Below, one piece after another: positions 11,233-23,504 of a stretch of 64,000 bases of DNA. Below the pieces are notes generated by a model, which had not been told where the DNA came from, did no database searches, and was given only the letters and a program-made list of their open reading frames with translations. Position 1 is the stretch's first letter. Each line of letters opens with the position of its first letter. Made by a program: the position numbers and the translations under genes. Source of the DNA: Lentinula raphanica. Lineage: Eukaryota > Basidiomycota > Agaricomycetes > Agaricales > Omphalotaceae. The DNA lies in contig JANVFP010000032.1 of assembly GCA_027919835.1 (NCBI GenBank), positions 62,001-126,000 on the forward strand, given 5' to 3'.

Positions 11233-13787
11233 CTATGAGTCCGAATAGAGCGAGCCACGATACTCAGGCATCGCGTACGATTCAGGGCGAAGAGCTTGTG
11301 AGAATGCTTTGAGATTCGCCTCTTCCTCCTCATGAAGGGCGCTGACTTGGTGATAATGGGCGACGAATTGCCTGTCTCTCCGCTTCTTCCACCATATCCT
11401 ATGTAGATCGAAAGAGGTCAATGCCGGCCCTATAAAGGAAAGAAGAAGAGCCACAGAAACTCACAGCCCGCCAATCAACAGTGCTATGAAAACTATAAGG
11501 CCCACGAGACCACCGATGAGCTTGTTCTTGTTCTCCGACAAGAAATTAAGCAGACCCTGCGGATCCGGATCCACGAAGATTTGCTTTCGATTAGGAACCT
11601 CTGAAAGACTGGGAGGATTCGTTTGGTCAAAGCAATACTGTGTAAAGCACGTCTGACAGAAATCCGACCGGTTCATCACTGCCGGTGGAGAAATCTTGTA
11701 TCGTGCACGATCGACGGCAGCACACTGCAGACATTTGCCAAAGTTGGGATCGGCATCGTTGGTATTCGGGACGAAACCGGCGATAGTATTGTTGTGTACT
11801 TGGTCGAACAGGACCTGCTGCTGTTTTGGCGTATACTGCAGTTGGAACGTACCAGTGCTGGAAGAGGATGGCGATGAGTACATCGGCTGCTAATTGAGTG
11901 ACCGTACAGGACTTACTTTGCCGTTGGATCGTCGCCGTTGAATGGGGGCATGTTGGGGATGTAGATTACCAGCGGGAACTCGGGAGGATTCTGGCTAGGG
12001 TCGCAGCCAAAGAAAGTAGCGCGCTCTCGAGCACCGGTATCAATGAAGGCTTGTGCATTTTGTGGCAGAGGAGGCATCTGCTGATGCGAAGCTTCCAGGA
12101 TACTTGATAGACGCTCCTGGGTGATCAGCATACCAGTCCCACTGCGATCAATGGTTAGTCACATCGGACGGAATGTTCTTCATGTCAAAGCCGTTGCTTA
12201 CTTTGGCCAGTTGTTGGGATCATCGGCACTACCATCTAAAGTGACAATGACATCCAGTGCTCTTGCCTTGACAAATAGCGGTCCCAATGGAATGTTTTCG
12301 CCGTTGGACGCACCATCTATCAAGGACAGCCAAGTGGAATTGGTGTCTTCGTAAGTCGATGTCTTGACGCCGTTGAAGGGATTGGGCCAATTGGCCACGT
12401 CGTCCGCACGCGTACGGACTTCGGATAGTTGTCGAGATAAAACATACAGCAACCCGTTGCTATCCGATTGCGAGAAATCCTGGAGGGTATTGTGCGCAAA
12501 ATCTAAGATTTGCTGATCCTTGCGGTAAGTATTGCATTGCCCGGGTTGCTGTCACGGCCACTCACGTTGAATAACGAGGCGCTTGTGCCCATCATGAAGC
12601 CAGCTTGATCGAATCCGCTCACACAGGCTGAAGCATTGACAGGTTTCTTATCTGTCATTGGCGTGCCGGCGAACGAAAGATTGACCCCGGCACTCAAGTC
12701 GGGGTCATACGAGGCAAACTCGAAGGGGGTGATCTGCACGTGTAAGGAGTTAGGATGAAATTGAGGATCGATGGAGAAAAAGCACTCCTACCTCATACAC
12801 GGTGGGATCCAAAGTTAACGCAGTAGTCGTATTCAGGCCATCAGGCCGGGAGTCTGTGACCAAGATTGGAAAGGGTGTTTCGTACTGTTGCCAGGCAGGA
12901 ATGGTTGGGATATTGGACCAGAGTTGGCCAGCACCATGAGCAGTGTCATTAGTGAAGAAGTTTTGGCGGTTAGTCTGGTTGAGGAAATGGTAGGAAATCA
13001 TTCGTGCCCAAGGATCCGTGATAGATGTGTCGCTAGAGGGACAGTCAGTGAGGTTGTGAACTGAGATGTTGAAGTTGTGTTCTCACATTCCAGTGTCAGC
13101 TTTAGCCATTACGCTCCAAAGGATACTTCCATAAAAGTATTGATTATATTCGGAAAATAGGTCATCGCCATCGGGTGTAGCAAAGGCCAGATCGAGAAGC
13201 CACCCAGTGAGATTGTTGCCGTTGCCAAAGACGAGCTCTCCTAATGTAGGGAAGTTATTGAAGAACAGAGAGCCTGTTATCCAGGATCCTCCTACACGTT
13301 ACCCGTTACTAGGCACATAATCAATGGTTCACAGCTATTGCTCACCGGAAAGGCCAGTGAGATATGAGGAAACCTGAAGCAAGCCACCAGTTCCTGCGTT
13401 TTTCGCCGACTCATTTCGCGCATCAATCCCGCTCAAAGCAGCGGCACCGAATTGAGCAGCTCGAAGACCACCGCCTGGGATAGCAATACCGATCTTAGGG
13501 AAGAACCCTTGAAAAGAACTCGTATTGTATCCCAGCTGCGAACCATCGCTGAGCCAGTCATTCCATGCCTGCGCGATAGTCGTATTGATTCGTGTCTGAA
13601 CATATTCTGCTTCGTTTGGATTAACGGTTTGGTTGGATGCGGTCCATTCGCGTACAAATTCTGTCGTTGAGAGGTCAGGGCATGGAATGTTCACAGCAGG
13701 CGCATAGTCCGTGACAGAGTCCTCGAAAGCAGCGGACGTTGTAGAAAGTGCAAGGAGCGTGCTGAGAAGGGTCCAAATATAGGTCAT
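11233..13787 (-). CDS. PLB: phospholipase B / lysophospholipase with C-terminal membrane anchor
   Basis: Exons (complement): 11233..11398, 11465..11857, 11917..12141, 12202..12512, 12566..12733, 12792..13032, 13087..13291 and 13346..13787, giving 716 aa. It starts with a signal peptide (MTYIWTLLSTLLALSTTSA). Catalytic features of the cPLA2/PLB fold follow: PGGGLRAAQFGA (oxyanion Arg), the nucleophile Ser in GLSGGSW (across intron 1), GTSASLFN, and the Asp motif IDGASNGENIPL. Many N-glycosylation sites are present. After the catalytic domain comes a hydrophobic segment (LIGGLVGLIVFIALLIGGL) followed by a basic tail (WKKRRDRQ). The protein should therefore be a type I membrane enzyme rather than GPI-anchored like many fungal PLBs. 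It hydrolyses acyl chains of (lyso)phospholipids outside the cell. Confidence 0.92.
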
Positions 13788-14043
13788 CGAGATGGAAGAA
13801 AGGAAAGAAGTTGAGATCAATCCTGGTTTACATATTGAGGCAGAAGCTCAAACACTGGTTGAGAACGTTCTCGGTGATGCCGGTGCCATTGTTGTCGGCG
13901 TTGAACAATAGACGGACGGAAGCATACGGAGGCAAAAATAGAAGTAAACAATAAAGACTCGAGCCGGTAGCCGGGCCGGCTCACGTGGCTTTATTCAGTC
14001 TTGTCCTGAAGTTAAACGCTTCACTTGCTTCTTGTCTTTCACC
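13788..14043. promoter_or_regulatory. divergent promoter region of PLB and ELL
   Basis: A 256-base gap separates two divergent starts. It contains the inverted repeat GAGCCGG (13961-13967) / CCGGCTC (13976-13982) followed at once by an E-box CACGTG (13982-13987). These are plausible binding sites for zinc-cluster and bHLH factors; function is inferred only from the motifs. Confidence 0.4.
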
Positions 14044-16895
14044 ATGCCTTTGCCCAATGCTACCTATACTCTTCAGGGCCAGTCAAGGCCAGGAGATCCA
14101 ATGTACTCTAAGCCAAAGCATGGAATGCTTCTTCGTCTGTCTACCGAGGCTGTGAATGCCCTCCAGAGCGACCCTAACACGAAACCTAACGTGGATTTCG
14201 TAGTTGCGGAAGATGGATCAGTGTGTATTCTATGCTCTTGACGTCAATATTATCACTAACTCTCATCAGAGTCGAATAGTAATCGGCAGTTCATCCTTTC
14301 CCCTTCAGAGCCAGACTGAAGAAATACCTCATGACTTATATCTGCGCTCGGTCTCTGCGGCCAAGCCATTCGTTCCCCTCAAATTCTACGCCAATGTAAT
14401 CGGCAGACTCTCTATCTCAGAGCGAGAACTCGACGATGAGCTAGCTAGCAGGATACACAAAAAGACTGCTGCTGCTGCTGAGCAGCGCTCCATCTCTAAA
14501 ACTAAATTCATCGATGCGACTGACTTGCCACAACCGACGACGAAAGCCGCAGCCAAGAAGAAAACAGATCTATTCAGAAAACCACTCAGACCTTCTGATC
14601 AATCGAAAGTTAGCTCTTTCGGTGCTTCAAATTCATCCGCCCCATCGCCACGTCCTTCACAAACCCCGAAGCCAACCCCAAAGCCAACTCCCGACGGAAT
14701 TACATCCATGGAGAAGCGTTTAATCCACTATCTGGCTGTTGCTGAACGGTCAAGCGAAGAGGCTATCAAAGCAGTCGGCGGGCCCAACTGCGATGCGAAT
14801 ACAAGACAGAACATATTGGATGCTATGCATTCAGTATGTATCCTCCCTCTATTCAACTGATCCGAATTTAATCGTATATTTTTAGCTTGCCGAACAAGGA
14901 CCAGCCAGTAGAGGGAACCAACAGATATGGCGTCTGAAAAATCAATCGTGGCTCGAAGTGCGACCCTATGAATGGCCCAGGTTGTCCGAAGCAGAGCGCA
15001 CGAACCTGGCTCGTGGCGCACGTCGAGCTCTTAAAGCCCTCGGAATCCCTGAGACTGATCCCAGATGGGATCATGCCAAATATCGTCCGCCAGCAAACCT
15101 CGCTCGAACCAATTCTCCCATTCCTGCTGCACCTTCCCTTTCTACATCCGATTCAGCTCAAAGTTCTACGCCGGTACCCAAACGAGGCATCTCCTCCAAA
15201 GAAGCCAGAGAAAAGAAAGCCAGAAAGCCAGATCAAAAGGGAGAAATCATGATGAAAGATGAAACAAGGCAACGTGCCAATCATATCCCTTCATCTGCCC
15301 CAGGAAATAATAGTGTAAAGCCCACAATCTCTACTTCAACTCCGACTAGCACGCCCACAGCGCGTCCTCCTATCGTGCGTAGAACACCAGGCTCCGGGTA
15401 TAAACTACCTCCGAAACCAACCGATCTCTCTCGCTCGGAAAATAAATCCAGGGATGGATCTATCGCTACTTCTACTTCGTCCTCTTCTGCTCCCTCGAAG
15501 GACGTCGATGTTATCATGAAGGAACTACCACAGAGGCCGAGCGGGTCCCATACGAAACAACCTTTGCGGGCTTCCTCATCCCATTCCAGCCTCAAGAAAG
15601 AAGAAGGCGAACTATCCACGTCGTCTAGTGGCACCGGCGGAATCGGTGCTCGTATCGATGCTAGACCTGCCCCTGCCCCCGTGAAACGAGTCAAGCACCT
15701 TCGAGAGGAAGCCATGGATTCAGACAGAGAAACCGACAAAAGCAAGGACAAACCGAAGGAGAAGATCAGGGTAAAGAACGAAGACAGGTCAAGAATCAAT
15801 GAGAAAAGTCGAGAGAGAATGGATGTGAAAGAGAGAGACAGAAGTAAAGAAAGGGAGAGGGAGAGATCCCTAGAGCGAGTTCGCCCACGTGAAGGCGAAA
15901 GCGTGCGTCGAAACAACGACGTCTCTACGTTGAAGAGGAAGAAGGTCAAAGAAGAGGAAGAAGACCTTGACGAAGGAAGCTTGAGGGCGGCGGGGAAGAG
16001 GAGAAAGACAGAAAACGGAATCGAAGCTCTTTCCAGTAACAGGTCAAATCGAGATCGAGAGCAGGAAGGGAATCCAGAGAAGCAAAGAGATCGGGATAAG
16101 GACAGGGAAAGGGAACAAGAACGCCAGAGACGCAGGGAACAAGATCGCGAGTTAGAACATGTCAGAGAACGCGAACGTGAAAGAAGTCGAGACAGGGATC
16201 GTGAGCGACAACGACAACGACAAAGAGACAGAGACAGAGAATCAGACCTCGAGAGCACGAGCAAAGGACGAGATGCACGATCCCATAAATCCAGCTACGA
16301 TGATTCTCCGGATAGGAAACCTTCTGTCATCTCCCGTTCGTCTTCAGCGAAAGGCAAGGCGACTCAAAGAGAGCCCTCGCCACCACCAGCCAAGAAGATC
16401 AAGAAGGAAGCTCCTGTCGCTCAGCGCCACGCCTCTACTGCATCGACTTCCTCTACCCGAAGCTCGACGAAGGGAACCAAAATTCGGCGGAAATCGCCCA
16501 TATACACTTCGTCTGAAGATGAAGATGAGACTCCCTTTCCTACTTCCACCCTTCCCACTCCCACTCCTACCGTCTCTTCCTCGTCTTCTAACTCTCGCCT
16601 CTCGCATCCGACTAACAACAATGTCTTGAACAACGAACACGAAACCGACCATCGTAGCGCTTTACGAAGCAAGTACACCAGCTCGTACTTGAAATATCTG
16701 AACACCTTCCAGACCTTAGTCTCGCAGAAGCAAGAAATTGAGCGTCTTCTGAATCGTTCTGGTTCAGCCTCGATGAGTGACTCCGATGGTGATGTGGAGT
16801 TGTTGGATCTGGAGGGCTTGACGAAAATCTTGACTCAGAATAAGCAGCAGTGGGAAGAGTTGCAGAGTATTCAACTCGAGCATGAACGTGGTTGA
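14044..16895 (+). CDS. RNA polymerase II elongation factor ELL family
   Basis: Exons: 14044..14220, 14270..14833 and 14886..16895, giving 916 aa. The N-terminal about 290 residues look like the ELL domain: an opening beta-rich part, then a winged-helix-like segment including QQIWRLKNQSWLEVRPYEWP. ELL suppresses transient pausing of Pol II as part of elongation complexes. The middle is disordered, with long Arg/Asp/Glu/Lys dipeptide-like runs (about residues 510-670) as in SR-like nuclear proteins. The C-terminal about 80 residues are helical (SKYTSSYLKYLNTFQTLV and on) and sit where ELL proteins carry the occludin-like domain. The long RD/RE region makes it larger than yeast relatives. Confidence 0.8.
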
Positions 16896-17062
16896 TGTGA
16901 ATGGATGTTGTAGGATGTTGAAAGCTACACGACGATAATATGTACAATAATCCTCGTAGATGTTGCAATTATGAAGTGTATTCGCTGTCCCGAAAAGGAA
17001 ACACGCTATCTCGGTCCACTTCAGTTTCATACCAACAACACGCTCTTTTCCTACTCACGACT
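16896..17062. other. short intergenic region
   Basis: 167 bases between the ELL stop and the next plus-strand start; presumably terminator and promoter overlap. No motif recognised. Confidence 0.35.
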
Positions 17063-18258
17063 ATGCCTCTCATCCATGACCAACAATATCATGCTAATCC
17101 AAGTTTGTCCTTCATGCGTTTCGTAAAATCCTCTGGACACTCATCACTTCCCTAGAAATCACTCGCCGGCTGGAAGAACACGCATATACCCAAGAAGCTG
17201 TCAATCTCAAGGCCCCAACTATCCCTCTTCATCAAGAAACAACTCTTGAAATCAGCAGCGAAGACATTGCTCTCATTATTCTTACGGCGATCTTTATTCT
17301 GATCAGTGGTGCCGCTGCTATTCGTCTTGCCCATCTCATCTATTGCAAGAAGGAAGTGATCCCTCGGACTGCGTCTACCTGCAAGGCCGTTACTGAAAGC
17401 TCAAGTACTCTTCCTCTCACTTCCTGGAGTACACCAAGAGTATCATCTTCCATCAAACACTTCACGGAGGCGGACGATATGAACGATGCTTGTGATTTCA
17501 CCAACCAGATCGTTGAAAGAGACATCACGTTTTCTTTTCCTTTCGCTCGCCCAGAATCTCCTCCTGGTCTATCAAGACAACCTCCCGCTTTCATGAGAGA
17601 AGAAGAGGAGGATATCGCCGCAATGCTTTCCATCAGAGCCGGGCAAGAAAGCGCCTGCAGGAGATGTCACAAAGAGAGGAAGGAATCGGAGTCTTCGCGA
17701 ACGACTACGTCTACCGCCCAAGATAGCCTCTGTCCAAGCGAACCAAGATCATCGGTCACATCTGTTTACTCTATATCTGTGCTGAGCGAAGACGAAGAAG
17801 AAGATGTAGAAGAGGTTGAAGTCTATGAAGTCAAACGAGCCCAGACACAAAGCATGGAGGTGAAACGAGGCGTTCTGATGACTTGGAGAACCTCAAGACC
17901 ACCCGATTCGATGCCAGACATGCCCACAGTGGTTATCTCCGAGTCTAGCTCTGATACTGGCGCTTTAAACACTGTGACCTCTGGCGATGAAGGCTTCCTT
18001 CAACCTCTTCCTGCGCTGTTAGTCACTCAACCAAGCAATATCAGCCTTGTGTCTACGACTAGTACTGTCTCGGTCGATTTGGACGAATTTCCTCTCCCTC
18101 CCAGTCTTCCTCCTTTTCCAAAAACTCAGGCTATAGATATACCGTTGATGCTCGAAGTACCGGCCGCTAGAGATTCTCACTGCCAAACTTATCGGATGAG
18201 TAGGGAAGAAAAGAGATCGACAGTGGAACAGGTGATTACCTTGTACGAAGGGTATTGA
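17063..18258 (+). CDS. single-pass membrane protein, unknown family
   Basis: Exons: 17063..17102 and 17156..18258, giving 380 aa; the 53-base intron restores phase 1. A short N-terminal domain is followed by one transmembrane helix (IALIILTAIFILISGAAAIR) at about residues 50-75 and a Cys/Lys stop-transfer. The rest, about 300 residues, is Ser/Thr/Glu-rich with acidic runs (EDEEEDVEEVEVYEVK) and is probably a disordered cytosolic tail. No signal peptide or catalytic motif is seen. The start rests on splice-site logic and is less certain than the large exon. Confidence 0.6.
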
Positions 18259-18765
18259 TACAAGAGCGGCGAGCAGTCATACCAATACCCATTAACATTA
18301 ACTGAACATGTACTATAGCGAACCTAGCAACACCTGCTCGGAGAGTCGAGCCGATATTTACCTTTGTGGCGTTTAAGCGCCCGTAGCAAGTACTAAGCAT
18401 AAATTACGGCAGCCCCGACTTTTTTTGGACCCGCCCGCAAGCAACAAGCTCCAAAAATGCTCCAAGCATTGATCGACTCGGCTCCTAGCCTCTTACCACT
18501 CCGTGACCCGTCAATTTTTTGACACTTTCTGTGGCAGCTGTTGCACATGCTTGACGTTGACCTCGCAATTTTTCCTTAGAAATTTTCGAGCTCGAATCCT
18601 CCCAGTGACCAGTCATTCCCTTGTTGTTCAAATCCTTCTCTTCGCTCTTTACTAAGCAACAGACCCCTCGAGTTTAAGGACTGATCGATGTTATTATGGA
18701 CCTTTCCAGCATTTTTGGTCAGTTTGACTTTTTTCTCGTCTTGTTCTGCTCTCTCATCTTCCTTC
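18259..18765 (+). promoter_or_regulatory. intergenic region, likely promoter of the mucin-like gene
   Basis: About 500 bases without a coding frame. An upstream ATG at 18696 is in another frame relative to the chosen gene model. No specific elements were recognised. Confidence 0.35.
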
Positions 18766-20344
18766 ATGGCAGATACTGGGGGTACCACGTCTGTATCGTG
18801 AGTTGTTTCGCTATCCTAACGAATATCTCACTGGATTCCGTTTCAAGGTCTACCGATACAACTGCAGCAGCAGAAGCACCGACTTCTATCTCCTCTGTAA
18901 CCACAACTCCCATAGATCTTACCACCCAGTCTACCACTCCTTCAATTATCACAGATTCTTCGACAACTCTGTCGACTTCTTCAATATCCCTCACATCCTC
19001 AGATTCAGTCACATCTACCGCTACCTCTAGTGGCAGCACTTCCTCGCCTTCTACGGAAACCTCCACTCTTGTTCCTACTTCGTCCATCTCATCTACAACA
19101 TCGACTGTTTTGGCTACGGGGCCGAGCAGTACGAGCAGCATCTCCAGCCTCGCCACCTCAGTTCAAATTACTACTGTTTCAAACGGTGGTACTCAAACGA
19201 TTACGGTCATTAATAGCATAACTCCGACTGCTAGTGCGAGTCCCTCTACTGCCGCATCTATCAGTTCCTCTTCTAGCTCGTAAGTATAATCTCTTATCTA
19301 TGATTCGCCCGAACTTGCCTGTCCTGACAACTTTATTCGCTAGCTTTTGGTCCAACAAAGGCGCAGTTGCTGGTACCTTCACAGTCGTCGGGATAGTCAT
19401 CGTAGCCATTCTCATCTGGGTCATAACCTTCTTACTCCGCAGGCGCCGTGCCAAAATACTCGATCGAGAAAACGAAGCGGCTGCTGCGGAGGCTGCGAAT
19501 GCTACTGCTCCAGTGTTCCTGGATGATGACCATGACCAAGGTCCGGTGTACAATCACAGTGGCGAATATGGTGGCTACGAAGGCGGTGGTGGCTTTACTG
19601 GCACTCTTCCGAGTGCTAGTTCTCATGGCACCTTCAACATGCCTCCTATGAGTCTCCAATCAGCTGAGAACTACCCTATGGCGGAGTTCGGTTCATCCCT
19701 GTACCCTGGTGCTTCTCCTTATCCAACAACAGCGTTCATGGGTGTCGCACAAACACCTCAGCCCCAACCCAAGAGTTATTTTGATTACACCTACCCGACC
19801 AATGAGCCTCATTCTTCGATGACAGCCGCTCGACCTGGATCCGGAGATTTTGGTGTTTCAGAGATGCCGCAGCGACACGAGGGTAGCAGCGATTTTTACA
19901 CTGGAACGACACGTACCACTCCATCCGTCAGTCGTGGACACTCCGTCACGACCTCTGCTTCCCATTCGCCTTCAGCCCTTTCTAGAAACAAATCCCAAGG
20001 TTCTCGAAGCCTTATCGACGGTTATTACTCCAAAGCACCTTCGACTTCAGGCGGACACGACTTTTCCACCCCTAACAGCGGCGAGTCGTATGCGGCTCAT
20101 TATCAGCCTGGGTTCAGTGGAATGCCGAAATCTACTTCGCCCTCTAGAAGGGGTACTATTGGCTATGATGATGCTCCTCCGTTGCCGACTACGTTCACAA
20201 AGGCCTTGGACGACGAAGGTGCTGATGAGAGTGACGATGATGAGGAGCTACAGCCGAAAAAGGTGTTGAAGGTTTGTGGATTTCTTGCTTGTAGTGTACG
20301 CGCACGTCCGTCTGACGCATATCTTGCAGGTCGCCAACGAGTGA
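18766..20344 (+). CDS. mucin-like single-pass membrane protein (Mid2/sensor-type architecture)
   Basis: Exons: 18766..18797, 18848..19279, 19344..20271 and 20330..20344, giving 468 aa. Order: a Ser/Thr-rich ectodomain of about 150 residues (potential heavy O-glycosylation), then SFWSNKG and a transmembrane helix (TFTVVGIVIVAILIWVITFL) capped by RRRR, then a cytosolic tail rich in Gly/Ser/Tyr/Pro. The tiny last exon gives a VLKVANE end, which fits the family pattern for such fungal proteins as I remember it. There is no N-terminal signal peptide, so the single TM helix must act as the signal anchor. The layout suggests a wall-stress sensor or adhesion protein, but no functional motif proves it. 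Confidence 0.72.
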
Positions 20345-20660
20345 AAACCCAATTTTCCTCACCCATCTTCAAATTAGATTTTATTCGGCCTGAGGTCGAA
20401 GACGTCCTGTGCTTGTACCAGGTGTACAGCAATTTTCAAAATCTGCATTGAGATAATATTTAAGATAACTAGATACCATGTAACACGATACATTAACTAT
20501 TTCCCGTCACTTGCAACCTGTCAAAGGCTTTGAGTTGAATTATTCCCTAGACTTTTAGCAGACTTACCCTTACTTAGAGTCCACTGTGGAAGCATTGCCT
20601 CGTTAAAACTTACGGCGTCAATTTTACGTCTCACTTACAACTCTTTTACTTCCTTCCACG

Positions 20661-21789
20661 ATGTTCTTCATTATAAAGGGCATTCGTCTTTTGATCAAAG
20701 CCCTCTGTGGTGGTGGCTCTGCACAACAAGAAGCTGGAAACCAACAGCAGCAGCAGCAGCAATGGCGCCCTCCTCAGCAACAGCCAGCCCAATATCCTCC
20801 TATGCAGCAACCTGCCCCTGTTTATGCTCTTTCTCAGTCTCCGTCTGAGGTCCCTCAAAAACCTCACCTTCAACCAGCCTATCCTCAGCAGCATCCAAGT
20901 CCTCATCCTCATTCACCTCGTCCAGTCTGTTCTCCTTCATTTGACGTTGTATATTTGACTTTTAAACGCTTTTTCTACTAGAATCAGGACCCAAATCAGG
21001 TCAATCAACATGACCCGCAGTACATGGAACTCCGGAAACGAGCCAACGAAGAAGGAGATGCAATGGCCAAGTCTTTCCAGGAAAGCCATGAGGCGTACGC
21101 TCGTGGTGACGGTGCAGGAGCAAAGGAACTCTCGAACAAAGGCAAGGAACATCAACGAAAGATGGAACAGTTCAATAAACAAGCTAGCGACTGGATTTTC
21201 ACCGGTCAGTATTCGATATATACCCCCTACAACTGTGTCTTACTGGATCTCATTGGGTCGCTCGTCAGAAAACAACAAGGTCGTTAATTTCCTGTCCTAG
21301 CACAATTCACACTTACTTATGTCATCTGACACGTTGAACCAGGACAGCAAAACCGGAGAGATCGACCTGCATGGCCTCTATGTGAAAGAAGCCATTGAGC
21401 GCACTGACAGTGCAATTGTAGATGCCAAACGCCGTGGGGAATCTGAGATACGTTTGATTGTCGGTATGTAATTAGCACAACGTCGATCGTTCTTCTCTTC
21501 TGTCCTATACTTAGTTAAATTTGCAGGCAAAGGTCTGCACTCTTCAGGTGGGGTTGCGAAAATCAAACCTGCAATCGAAGAATTGATGCAAAAGTGGGCT
21601 GTCTCGTATCTTTCTGTCAAGGGGGATTTAACCGTCGACTATCCTAGGCATCAACTTGTCGCAGAACTTGATCCTAACAATGCTGGAGTTCTCATTGTAC
21701 AACTGGGTGGACATAGGGATAGGGCTGTCGGACCAGACGAAATTGCTCGTCGGTTGAACCGCGATGATGAAGGATGTACTATCATGTAA
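20661..21789 (+). CDS. DUF1771-Smr domain protein
   Basis: Exons: 20661..20924, 20982..21204, 21269..21279 (11-base microexon), 21343..21463 and 21527..21789, giving 293 aa. A short hydrophobic N-terminus leads to a Gln/Pro-rich linker (poly-Gln), then the DUF1771 helical segment (YMELRKRANEEGDAMAKSF, ending HQRKMEQFNKQAS), then the Smr domain with IDLHGLYVKEAIE and GKGLHSSGGVAKIKPAI. Smr domains are small MutS-related nucleases that cut RNA or DNA; DUF1771-Smr proteins in fungi and animals act in mRNA quality control. The catalytic LDLHG-like and GxGxHS motifs are both intact. Confidence 0.88.
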
Positions 21790-21974
21790 ATGAGCTGTCC
21801 GATTGTACAAACTATAGTTGCCTCGATGCAACCAAAGTTAATGATCATAATATGAATGCTAACTATTTCCAACATCGCACGTTCATGGTCGCTCAAACGT
21901 GGTTCGGAGAATTTTGTGGTCAAACCTCGCTACTACAATTCAAGAATATCGCTAAGACAATGTACTATGTAAAA

Positions 21975-22950
21975 TTATATCTCCAATCCAACGAGAACGA
22001 AAGCGCTATCGACTGGGAAAGGAGGTTTAGTGACAACCGAGCCACCGACATACATGAGAGAGTGCAAGAGTTCTCCAAGCGCCGGTGAAGATCGCTCCAA
22101 AACGATGACGAGAGCAGAGCATTCCAACTGAACATCCGCTAGGTCCAAAAGTGCGACGATGCTATAAAGGGTGCAGAAAATTAGAGAATTGAATGAACAC
22201 GAGGCAAAAATAGCATATGGCGATTCGATCGTCGATAAGAAATACCACACATACCTTTCTCTGAGACTGACACTCTCTGCACTTTTTGCGTCGACGTAAA
22301 GCGTTCTGGGCTTTCCAGGAAGTTCAAGGACCATCCCATTAAAAGCAGAGCCCATATTCGGGGCTGAGATGGAAATACTCTTCGCAAAAGGAAGAGCATT
22401 GAGCCCAGATGGGAAAAGCGTAATGAGAAAGTCCAGAGCATCCTTTTGCTGAATCGAGGCAGGTGAAATGCTGCGATCGCTACAGTCGCTGCCATCATCA
22501 GGAGTGAGTGGAGGCGTAGAGAGATCGGAGTTGCCACTATTGCTTCGAGTGGGTATGACGCAAGGCCCGATTGAATATTTTGAAGAAGGGAGAGAGCTGC
22601 GAACAGGAGTGTGTTGCTTGGGATATGTAGAATTATAGTAGTTGGTTGGAGGTGAAGAAATGAAGGAATCAGAGGAAAGTAGCGCCGGATTGCCTGTCAC
22701 ACATTCCGACGACCCTCGGTCAGGAGGGCATTTGGCTTTGGGGGTGTCAAAAGCGCCACTGAATAAACGATGTGAGCCAAAGGAAGAATGGTAAGTGAGT
22801 AGAATGAGGACTGACCCCGGGCCCGCCAGAGAACGTAGTGGAATAGTAATACATATCGTCAGTGCCCTGCATTTGGCAGACAGCAAGCACACTAGGAGTG
22901 TCGAAAGTTACAGCCCCATCCCCAACGGTTTGACGACCGTTGCTGAACAT
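21975..22950 (-). CDS. OAZ: ornithine decarboxylase antizyme, +1 frameshift gene
   Basis: ORF0 runs 22950..22816 then 22758..22750 and ends at TGA (22749-22747). Skipping one base (22749) at TTT-TGA-C moves to ORF1: 22748..22255 then 22161..21975, about 274 aa in total. The C-terminus is the antizyme fold: ALLDLADVQLECSALVIVL, then a helix and SLMYVGGSVVTKPPF, ending FVLVGLEI. Antizyme binds ODC monomers, sends them to the proteasome and blocks polyamine uptake; high polyamines promote the frameshift. The start at 22950 is a choice: an in-frame ATG at 23010 also exists. The intron at 22759-22815 sits just before the shift site and has a length divisible by three. Confidence 0.88.
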
Positions 22951-23504
22951 TCGAAGCAAGCAAAAGAAGAAAAATTGAGCTTCTGAACCTTCTACGAAAA
23001 TTAAAAACATACGCGGGGCAAAGACTAAATCTTTGATTGGATATATTCGAATTCTTTTTCAACGACATATGCCAACTTGATATACGGTGATATGATTCCA
23101 AAGTGAAAAATCTGTGGAAGGTTAGAAAGAGCTTGTACGATAAGAGCCTTGTACTGACTTGGGAGTTTGCAATTGAGAAGCGAGGTGGCTGCACTGCCAC
23201 ACCGTTCTCGGTTGTCCCATTGATTTGTAAGCGACGGCGTCTCGCGGCATTGTTCGGCCCGCGTTTGTTTGGGAGATTTCGATATTCGCAGGATCTCTAT
23301 ACCTCAAGCTCTCTAATCGTCGCCCTCAGTGAGTATCTATGCACTTGTTGGACCCAGAATGCTTCACCATTGCATAACGAATGCCTTGGGATATATCCTG
23401 CTGAAAAATTTTGTCCAGAATCGTTGATTCGAGCTGGATTGTTCTCTATCAGTTTGGATACCGCTTTACTAACTCGACCAACAGAATCTCGACAAACAAC
23501 AAAA
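22951..23504. promoter_or_regulatory. divergent promoter region of antizyme and RPS2
   Basis: The region holds both 5' leaders. On the RPS2 side a candidate 5' UTR intron runs 23329..23484 (GTGAGT donor, TTACTAAC branch, ACAG acceptor), as is common for ribosomal protein genes. No box C/D snoRNA signature was found inside it. Confidence 0.5.

Noticed and set aside
15281..16264. 327-codon minus-strand open frame opposite the ELL gene
   Set aside because: It is the antisense shadow of the Arg/Ser/Asp-rich region; the Leu/Ser/Arg repeats mirror the plus-strand codons and the plus-strand frame joins conserved exons.
18696..18847. Upstream ATG giving a hydrophobic N-terminus to the mucin-like protein
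   Set aside because: It reads through a good GTGAGT...AAG intron; starting at 18766 with that intron removed keeps the Ser/Thr region in phase and uses standard splice sites.
23329..23484. Possible snoRNA in the RPS2 5' UTR intron
   Set aside because: No RUGAUGA/CUGA box pair or H/ACA layout was found.
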